From: a virus
Virus record (IMG/VR): IMGVR_UViG_3300022752_000374
Coordinates: 1 to 24,772 of that record
Direction: 5' to 3' (one strand)
DNA length: 24,772 nucleotides
Shown here: in pieces, positions 19,398 through 24,772 of the stretch
Numbering within the stretch: the first letter of the stretch is position 1
How the letters are laid out: every line of letters begins with the position of its first letter
Notes under the pieces: generated by a model
The model's input: only the letters and a program-made list of their open reading frames with translations
What the model was told of the DNA's origin: nothing
Databases searched by the model: none
Made by a program: the position numbers and the translations under genes

Positions 19398-21745
19398 TGG
19401 CTGTTGATACCAAGGCGCGGTTAAAAGAAATTATTGACGCTGCGGTCGAAAAAGATCCTGGTGCTCATGTTGACACCATGATTGTGGGCTCGCATCTTGC
19501 CCAAATGAAGATGTTTGGGATTCGTCAAGGTGTTGAATTTTTTCCAACTCAAGATAACTTTGGCAATCAACGCAAAGATTTTCTCGACCGTGTAATCAAG
19601 TACAACCAATTAGATGTGCGTCTGGATTCTATCTGGGATTATTTCTTGTGTGATGGCAAAGGCATTTTTTATATTCGACCTACTAAAGCCAACTATCGTC
19701 TTTATTACTTCCGCAGTCATGAATACCGTAGTTATTACAACGTTGACGGCGAACTGGACGAAGTTGTAATCATCTACAGCTACAAAGTTAAACAAGGCAA
19801 TGGGTTTGGCGATAATGTAAACGTCTCCAATCTTACTGGGACAGCAACCCTTGGCAGTCAAGGTGCCAAACGTTTTATTCGTCTTTCCATTAAACGACGC
19901 ACCATTGAAGAAACTCACTCTGAAAGTGAGATGTCATTTGATTTGCCAAACTATACGGCTCTTGGCAAAACTAAAACGTTTAAAAATAGTTTAGGTTTTA
20001 TTCCTTGTGTTGAAATTTTTAATAACCCAAAAGGTTTCTCAACTGAAGGCACCGGCGAATTTGATGCCATGGCCAGCCACATTGTGGTGCATGACGAATT
20101 AGTTCGCACCATGCGTAAAAACGTTCAGTTCTTTGGTAACCCAACCCTTCTTTCGTCTCGTCCCAAAACAGACCTTATGGAGTCTGGTGCGGATACCACC
20201 GTTCAACGTCCATCTATTGCAGCCAATTCTGGATTCGGCAGTTTGTCTGCATTAAGCCGTTCTACGTTTAAGCAAGATCCAATTGGTCGCGGCATTGACG
20301 GTCAAATTCGTGTGCCACGCGTCATTGCAAACTTAGAACCTAACGATCGAGTTGGTTATATTGTTCCAGATGCTATTACTGGCGATCAAAATGCATTTGC
20401 TCGTCAATTTAGAGAAGAAATTCGTACCGCACTTGGTGGTGTGGATGAGCTTTCAATTTCAGCGGGCGTTACCGCAACTGAGTACAAATCGTTATTTGGC
20501 CGTGTTTCTGCAACATCAAAGAAAAAAGCAACTGCCATTTATTCGTATGGCATTGCACGTTGTCTTGAATTAATTATTTTTCAAGAAGAACGTTTATTCC
20601 GTGCAACGTTAGCCAAAGCTTCTGGCTTGGAAGAGCCTATTGAGCCACCAGAAGATGCGCCTGCCGAAGAAAATGAACTGTACAAGCAGGCAATGATTGG
20701 GTTTGACGAGAAAGTCAAGCAGATCATGATGGCTTGCATGGAAACAAAAATTGTTCCTCCCGGTGTTACTGGACTTATTCCGGATGGAGACCTGACAGTG
20801 TTATGGCGTTGGACGGGTCCGGTATATGAAGAGTCAACTCAAGATGTTCTTAACAACTCAATTGTTGTAAGAAACCTACAAGAATTAGGTGTTGATAGCA
20901 TTGAAGCACTGAAGTTCTTATTTCCGTCTAAGACGGATGAAGAGCGAGCCGCAATGCTAAGCGGTTTCCCGTTCAGGATGGTGGGCGAATTGCAAAATGC
21001 GTTTTCGCAATTTGCTCGCCTGGTGGGTGGAATGATGCAGACCCCTCACCCAGAGTCACCGGATCTTCCGATGGCTGCGGATCCAAGGCTGGACCTTACC
21101 CCCTATCTGTATCGAACCTTAGAAGCATTACAAAAGGAGATGAGTTATGCAGGACGCTACCGTCCAATCGACCCCACAGACGAGCCAAGCACCGTCAGTA
21201 GCGCCAAGCAGCTACGTGATGGCAGCTCCAGCTCCAGTGGCGGCACCAGCCCCCAGTTACCAACAAGCAGCACCGGTGGCGTATCAGGTGGGTACCAGCT
21301 ACCCGCAAGCGGTCCCTCAAGCGACTACCAGCTACCAATCCGCCCCTACTCAGTACGCCCCCCAATCCCAACCGAATTATTCGGTGGCAGCGCCAGCGGA
21401 AGCACCGGCGACCAATCCATGGGAATCGGCGTTCAACAAGGTGGTGGGGCTGCTGAGCTCACCAGTCCAATCCCCCTTCCAGGCTCAACCATCGACGACG
21501 ACACCTCAGTACGCCCCGGCCAACTTTGGGACTCCCAGCGCCCAAGTTACGCCACAATTGGGGACGCCGACCTCATATCCCAGCCCGGAATCTTATCTCA
21601 ACTCTTCCCTAATCTCTTCAACGCCCTTACCGGCGGCGGAAGCCCAGGAAGTGGACCGGGCAATCGCGGATTATTACCACCTGAGCAACGAAACCCGTCA
21701 GGTGTTCGACGCGTTCGGTCCAGAAGCTCCAGCAATTCTAAATAA
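19397..21745 (+). CDS. Portal protein (head-tail connector), 782 aa with overprinted C-terminus
   Basis: Forms the ring through which DNA is packaged. Recognised from EFFPTQDNFGNQRKDF, the 'DYFLCDGKGIFYIRP' and RLYYFRSHEYRSYYNVDGEL region, the crown-type ALGGVDELSISAGVTATEYK and the long helix with KKKATAIYSYGIARCLELII. The first about 583 residues are standard; the last about 199 are Ser/Gly/Pro-rich and share the DNA with the first about 200 codons of the scaffold gene in another frame. The extension keeps a C-ending, RNY-like codon pattern, which supports real coding. TAATG overlap with the upstream gene. Confidence 0.92.
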   Translation: MAVDTKARLKEIIDAAVEKDPGAHVDTMIVGSHLAQMKMFGIRQGVEFFPTQDNFGNQRKDFLDRVIKYNQLDVRLDSIWDYFLCDGKGIFYIRPTKANYRLYYFRSHEYRSYYNVDGELDEVVIIYSYKVKQGNGFGDNVNVSNLTGTATLGSQGAKRFIRLSIKRRTIEETHSESEMSFDLPNYTALGKTKTFKNSLGFIPCVEIFNNPKGFSTEGTGEFDAMASHIVVHDELVRTMRKNVQFFGNPTLLSSRPKTDLMESGADTTVQRPSIAANSGFGSLSALSRSTFKQDPIGRGIDGQIRVPRVIANLEPNDRVGYIVPDAITGDQNAFARQFREEIRTALGGVDELSISAGVTATEYKSLFGRVSATSKKKATAIYSYGIARCLELIIFQEERLFRATLAKASGLEEPIEPPEDAPAEENELYKQAMIGFDEKVKQIMMACMETKIVPPGVTGLIPDGDLTVLWRWTGPVYEESTQDVLNNSIVVRNLQELGVDSIEALKFLFPSKTDEERAAMLSGFPFRMVGELQNAFSQFARLVGGMMQTPHPESPDLPMAADPRLDLTPYLYRTLEALQKEMSYAGRYRPIDPTDEPSTVSSAKQLRDGSSSSSGGTSPQLPTSSTGGVSGGYQLPASGPSSDYQLPIRPYSVRPPIPTELFGGSASGSTGDQSMGIGVQQGGGAAELTSPIPLPGSTIDDDTSVRPGQLWDSQRPSYATIGDADLISQPGILSQLFPNLFNALTGGGSPGSGPGNRGLLPPEQRNPSGVRRVRSRSSSNSK

Positions 21746-22169
21746 TTACGCTCTTCAACTTGAAGGGATGCTGGATAGTGCAGTGGCCTGGGGCGCCCAA
21801 GCCAATGATGTGATGGGTCGTTTTGCCAACTTCTCGGTCAATGAGCACCAAGAAAACCTGGCTTATAACGAAATTCTGACCAACCCCGATGTTCTTAGCG
21901 ATTACACGCTGAAATTCTTTGGTCCTGAAGGTCCGTACCCTGTGTACGAAAACGAAGCTGAGCTTAGCTCCCGTGGTTATCGCACTCAACCCATCGGCGG
22001 TGGTATTGCCGAGCTCCCTGCTCCCCCCAACGCCGCTGGCCCCCAGCAACCAGAAAACTTCTGGGGTAACTTTAGCGAAGTGATGAATCGTGATCCCCAG
22101 AACGCCTGGCGTGTCCTGAATCAAGCTCAACCCGGAACCGTTGCAAACAAACTGTTTGTGATGGAGTAA
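21147..22169 (+). CDS. Scaffold-type / capsid assembly protein, 340 aa
   Basis: A strong AAAGGAG lies seven bases before the ATG. The N-terminal 200 residues are Pro/Ala/Gln/Tyr-rich and disordered (PVAAPAPSYQQAAPVAYQ). The C-terminal part is helical (QEVDRAIADYYHLSNETRQV, LNNYALQLEGMLDSAVAWGA) and ends VANKLFVME. Position between portal and major capsid, disordered N-terminus and helical, charged C-terminus fit an internal scaffold that directs coat assembly. The reading frame is +1 relative to the portal, whose tail overlaps it by 599 nt. C-ending codons, as in the coat gene. Followed by a terminator. Confidence 0.8.
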   Translation: MQDATVQSTPQTSQAPSVAPSSYVMAAPAPVAAPAPSYQQAAPVAYQVGTSYPQAVPQATTSYQSAPTQYAPQSQPNYSVAAPAEAPATNPWESAFNKVVGLLSSPVQSPFQAQPSTTTPQYAPANFGTPSAQVTPQLGTPTSYPSPESYLNSSLISSTPLPAAEAQEVDRAIADYYHLSNETRQVFDAFGPEAPAILNNYALQLEGMLDSAVAWGAQANDVMGRFANFSVNEHQENLAYNEILTNPDVLSDYTLKFFGPEGPYPVYENEAELSSRGYRTQPIGGGIAELPAPPNAAGPQQPENFWGNFSEVMNRDPQNAWRVLNQAQPGTVANKLFVME

Positions 22170-22184
22170 TATCCAAACCTTAAG

Positions 22185-22215
22185 CCAGGTGGTATTTATT
22201 TACTACCTGGTTTTT
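22185..22215 (+). terminator. Rho-independent terminator after the scaffold gene
   Basis: Stem CCAGGTGGTA (22185-22194) with TACTACCTGG (22201-22210), one G-T pair, six-base loop, then TTTTT (22211-22215). Ends the portal/scaffold transcript 15 bp after the stop. Confidence 0.85.
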
Positions 22216-22223
22216 AGTATGTA

Positions 22224-22252
22224 TTCACACATAAATTATCAACTGCTAAAAT
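22224..22252 (+). promoter_or_regulatory. Sigma70-type promoter for the major capsid gene
   Basis: TTCACA (22224-22229), exactly 17 bp spacer, then TAAAAT (22247-22252) with an upstream TGC (extended -10). It follows the terminator at once, so the capsid gene is an independent unit. The -10 matches the late-gene box set. Confidence 0.65.
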
Positions 22253-22260
22253 TTTAAATA

Positions 22261-22282
22261 AGAAAGGACCTTGGTCCATTCT
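22261..22282. terminator. 22-nt hairpin in capsid leader, antisense terminator candidate
   Basis: AGAAAGGACC and GGTCCATTCT pair with one mismatch around TT. Read on the minus strand it is followed by TATTTAAAATTTT, so it can end the antisense HNH transcript. On the plus strand it lies in the 5' UTR of the capsid mRNA, where it may protect the end. Confidence 0.5.
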
Positions 22283-22322
22283 TTCACCCGAATAAAAACA
22301 AGACACTGGAGGATAAACCAAA

Positions 22323-24312
22323 GTGTTTATTGATAGCTAGTTCAGATCCTGGTAGGTGTGTCCTTTTAGGATTTGGTAAATAGCTCCGTGATTACAGTTA
22401 AATTTTTCGGCAATCTTTCTATATGAAAGTCCAGCCTCTTTCAAAGATTTAATTTGCATCACGTCTTCCGAAGAAAACTTTCTCAAAGACTTCTTCGGCT
22501 TTCCTTTACTGGCAAAACCATTATTTTGGTAGCAACCAGATTCCCAAGCCCTCGTTAAATTCTCTTGTTTGGTAACAATTTCTAGATTCTCAAGTTGATT
22601 ATTCCGTTTGTTTTTATCTAAGTGATTTACCTGAAGAGAAAAGTTATGACTGCCATGGGACCTTGGATCTAAACCAAGAAAGGCAATTGCCATTAACACG
22701 TGTAAATGAAAACGTTTCTTTCTTCCATTTACAAGAACTGAAACTCTGTCATATGCACTGGTCGAACTAATAGGAAGTTCTTCAAGTTCTTCTTGATCCT
22801 GTTCATTAAGTTTTTTCTTAAAAGCTCGACCGTCTTCTGTTAAGTAAAGGTTACCAAACCCAGGTACAAGTTTTGGTTCCATGTTGTTTATCAACATTTT
22901 TCCAAAGCATAGCATGCCTCAACTGAACGCTCAACGTTGTCACCTCACCGAGCAATCGATGAGTGCAAACCGGATGAATTCAGGGAAGCCCTAACGTAAA
23001 GCCGAGGGTAATCCTGAGCCAAGCCAATCAAGATCGTGATTGGAAGGTGCAGAGACTACTGGGGGTAACACGCACTTGTTACGTAATACCAGATTTAGCG
23101 TCCGGCATCCCACAGGGATGAAGAGATAGTCCACCCCTCTAAGAAACTAGAGACCAGGAGAACGATTTTCCAAAAATCTTGGGTGCGGAACTCTATCGTC
23201 CTCACCCCGCCTACATTGCCGAGATGGCTGTGGAGCCCGTGGTTGTCCACGACTTCACCCGTCAACCCGGTCAAACCGTGCAGCTCGACCGCTATAAGTT
23301 CTGGGGAACCCCTGGCACGAAGGATAGCCGCGAGCGTATTGCCGACCAAACCATTGGTACTGCTAACAGCCGCAACATCACCAAGGAGAAAGTCCTGGTG
23401 GTGCTTAAGGAATACACTGGTCCTGCCGATCCGGGCGATCCGACTCAGCCTTCTACCTTCAAGATTGCTCGTGAAACCCTGATTACCGCCCAGCGTCTGC
23501 TGCTGGACACCGGTAACCTGAACATGTTCCACCAGTCCATCGGCAGCCTCACCCTGCTGGATGACTACCGTCGTTGGCGCGACCGCGTCTTCATTGACGA
23601 ACTGTCCAAAGCTGAAGCCAACGGCCAAGCTTCTACCACCCAGGGCGGTTACTACTTCGCTGGTAACAAAGCCAAAGATTCCTCTGGCCGTGTTTCCTAC
23701 ACTGCCACTGAATATGGCGCGCAAGTTCAACAGTTCCAAGTCCGTACTGACTTGCTGAACGTTGTTAAAGACCTGCGTAAGCGCAACGTGCCGACCTATT
23801 CCGATGGTCTGTATCGTTGCATCTGCGATCCTACTTTCATGCTGCACCTGCGGCGTGATCCTGACTTCCGTGAGATCGCTCGTTACGCTGGCAATCCTGG
23901 TCAGGGGATGTACATGGGCAACCCTGCGATGCCCAACAACTCCAGCTTCTACATGGGTCCCCAAGCTGGCCAAGGTTATTTCCTGGCTGGTGAACCTGTC
24001 ATGCCGACCGGCGTGCAGTTTGAAGGTGTGAAGTTCTTCGAGTCGACCAACTTCCCCACCAAGACCCTGAGTGCATCTTTCGACGGTGGTTCCAACTATT
24101 CGACTCAAGAAGTTGCCCAAGGTTACTTCTTTGGTCCTCAAGCCATCGGCGTCGGTATTGGTGGTCCTAACGCCCAAGTGCTGATCAACAATAACGATGA
24201 CTTCAGCCGCTTTATCATTCTGATTTGGCAGCTGTACGCTGGTTTTGAAATCCTGAACAAAGATTTCGTCACCACCGGTTTCAGCTTCATTCAAGACGAC
24301 GGTATCGTTTGA
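22323..24312 (+). CDS. Major capsid protein, split by a group I intron
   Basis: Proposed exon 1 is GTG TTT ATT GAT (22323-22334), preceded by GGAGG ten bases upstream; exon 2 is 23161-24312. Joined product is about 387 aa and begins MFIDNDFPKILGAELYRPHP. The protein has GRYKFW-type LDRYKFWGTPGTKDSRERIA, LLDDYRRWRDRVFIDELSK, and coat-like ending LIWQLYAGFEILNKDFVTTG. It is the abundant head shell protein by position (after scaffold) and composition; codons are strongly C-ending. Without splicing, the frame ends after five codons (MFIDS, TAG). The exact splice bases are inferred. Confidence 0.85.
22337..22882 (-). CDS. HNH homing endonuclease, antisense inside the intron
   Basis: Start taken as the ATG at 22880-22882 (MEPKLVPGFGNLYLTEDGRA), with alternative in-frame ATGs at 22897 and 22915; about 181 aa. 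The nuclease core is FHLHVLMAIAFLG (His59, His61), VNHLDKNKRNN (Asn86, His87, Asp89) and LENLEIVTKQENLTRAW, the HNH_3 arrangement. The C-terminal helix-turn-helix is SSEDVMQIKSLKEAGLSYRK with IYQILKGHTYQDL (about 138-180). It makes a cut at intronless alleles so that the intron copies in. Stop is three bases inside the intron. Opposite orientation to its host gene is unusual. Confidence 0.93.
   Translation of the reverse strand: MEPKLVPGFGNLYLTEDGRAFKKKLNEQDQEELEELPISSTSAYDRVSVLVNGRKKRFHLHVLMAIAFLGLDPRSHGSHNFSLQVNHLDKNKRNNQLENLEIVTKQENLTRAWESGCYQNNGFASKGKPKKSLRKFSSEDVMQIKSLKEAGLSYRKIAEKFNCNHGAIYQILKGHTYQDLN
22906..22934 (-). promoter_or_regulatory. Candidate promoter of the antisense HNH gene
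   Basis: On the minus strand TTGAGC (22929-22934), a 17-bp spacer, then TATGCT (22906-22911) with an upstream TGC. It overlaps the candidate P2 strand CTGAAC (22923-22928). Only fair matches to consensus, but spacing and place are right. Confidence 0.4.
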
Positions 24313-24339
24313 TACTTATAAAACCTTAAGGAGAAATAA

Positions 24340-24772
24340 ATGACTTACTTGTCTGCTAAAAAAATCTACCCAGGTAACTGGGCAGAACCCCTGAACGGCT
24401 GGTATAAAAACATTGATACCACCGCTCAAGGTGGTACCAGCTATAACGCTTCCAAGGCAGGCCCCACTTCGGTGCTGGCTGTCCCTGGATATCGTTATTT
24501 CCAAACCCGTGGTTATGTGCCCGTGACCTGGGCCTCTGGTTCTGCCGCAACTAGCGGTCAGACCATGGCTGTGATCGTTCCTTCGCCTTACCGCCAGGAC
24601 GACACCCGCACCGACATCACCGGCATGGTGATTTCTGGTTCTTCCGCCCAAGCTGCATACGTTTATCGCACTGCGATTTCTGTTGCTTCCGGTTGGGATG
24701 GTCGTGCCGCCTCTGGTGTTTATGCCGCCACCGGCAACGTGATTTCGTTTGGCCGTAACAACTCCGGCAACC
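24340..24772 (+). CDS. Structural protein, 3' end outside window
   Basis: ATG at 24340 with AAGGAG seven bases before it; open to the window end (144 codons). Starts MTYLSAKKIYPGNWAEPLNG, then WYKNIDTTAQGGTSYNASKA, VLAVPGYRYFQTRGYVPVTW and an Ala/Ser/Gly-rich, beta-looking continuation. C-ending codons as in the coat gene. Likely a head decoration, completion or major tail protein by position directly after the coat; no motif decides. Confidence 0.85.
   Translation, partial: MTYLSAKKIYPGNWAEPLNGWYKNIDTTAQGGTSYNASKAGPTSVLAVPGYRYFQTRGYVPVTWASGSAATSGQTMAVIVPSPYRQDDTRTDITGMVISGSSAQAAYVYRTAISVASGWDGRAASGVYAATGNVISFGRNNSGN

Larger units (their letters stand above)
22335..23160 (+). ncRNA. Group I self-splicing intron, subgroup IA-like, with antisense ORF
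   Basis: The catalytic core is all in the last 190 nt. P3: CCGGATG (22970-22976) with CGTCCGG (23099-23105). P4: TTCAGG (22979-22984) with CCTGAG (23013-23018). P5: CCCT/AGGG. P6 extension CCAATCA/TGATTGG (23024-23043). P7: GACTA (23054-23058, in GTGCAGAGACTA) with TAGTC (23127-23131, in AAGAGATAGTCC). P7.1: GTAAC/GTTAC near 23065-23082. P8: CATCC/GGATG (23106-23120). P9: CTCTA/TAGAG (23137-23152). The 3' end is the G at 23160. The 5' part holds the HNH gene; GTTCAG (22340-22345) pairs with CTGAAC (22923-22928), a likely P2. The exact 5' splice site is inferred. Confidence 0.93.

Noticed and set aside
21738-22130. Minus-strand frame of 130 codons opposite the scaffold gene
   Set aside because: Shadow of a C-ending gene; no start context.
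23095-24294. Long minus-strand frame (399 codons) opposite the major capsid protein
   Set aside because: It is the mirror of a strongly C-ending, RNY-patterned gene, which leaves the opposite frame open; the product has no recognisable domain and no ribosome site.
23179-24312. Coat gene starting at the TTG at 23179 without an intron
   Set aside because: No ribosome site in front, the region upstream folds as a complete group I core, and the frame continues to the proposed junction with a sensible N-terminus.

Overview
The window is a piece of a tailed double-stranded DNA bacteriophage genome (Caudoviricetes). It carries a large terminase, a portal, a scaffold-type protein, a major capsid protein and a dense set of small unknown genes, with no ribosomal, tRNA or housekeeping genes. 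The host cannot be fixed from sequence alone. Most leaders lack a Shine-Dalgarno (SD) site, and the coat-protein style suggests an aquatic, possibly cyanobacterial, host, but no photosynthesis gene is present to confirm it.

Layout. (1) 1-5381: about 19 small genes, all on the minus strand, running leftward from about 5.4 kb. This looks like an early or host-takeover operon. Its junctions are tightly coupled (ATGA, TGATG, TAATG) or filled with hairpins, tandem mini-ORFs and repeated stop-to-start modules. It encodes a DUF4236-like protein, a winged-helix candidate, an HTH protein related to homing-endonuclease DNA-binding domains, two single-pass membrane proteins and an OB-fold/SSB-like candidate. 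(2) 5382-6231: an AT-rich control region with palindromes, one small minus-strand gene (5897-6121) and its rho-independent terminator. (3) 6232-16912: rightward late genes, mostly Gly/Ala/Gln-rich virion proteins with hydrophobic glycine-zipper stretches. They look like internal or ejected virion proteins, and include a 1119-residue protein and one with a DUF4214-like segment. (4) 16944-24772: the packaging and head module: terL, coiled-coil and AbrB-like small genes, portal, scaffold, major capsid protein, and the start of a further structural gene.

The main novelties are as follows. The major capsid gene is split, about four codons after its start, by a group I intron (P3, P4, P5, P6, P7, P7.1, P8 and P9 can be paired by eye). 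The intron carries an HNH homing endonuclease gene in antisense orientation with its own plausible promoter and terminator. The portal and scaffold frames overlap for about 600 nt with both reading as plausible protein. A three-copy stop-to-start element in the early operon has covarying hairpins and a short frame conserved by synonymous changes. A recurring TAWAATTWAA box precedes many late genes.

How it would work: the leftward genes act early. The rightward late units make the DNA-ejection proteins, the packaging motor (TerL) and portal, and then, from a separate terminator/promoter junction at 22.18-22.25 kb, the coat protein, whose synthesis depends on intron splicing.
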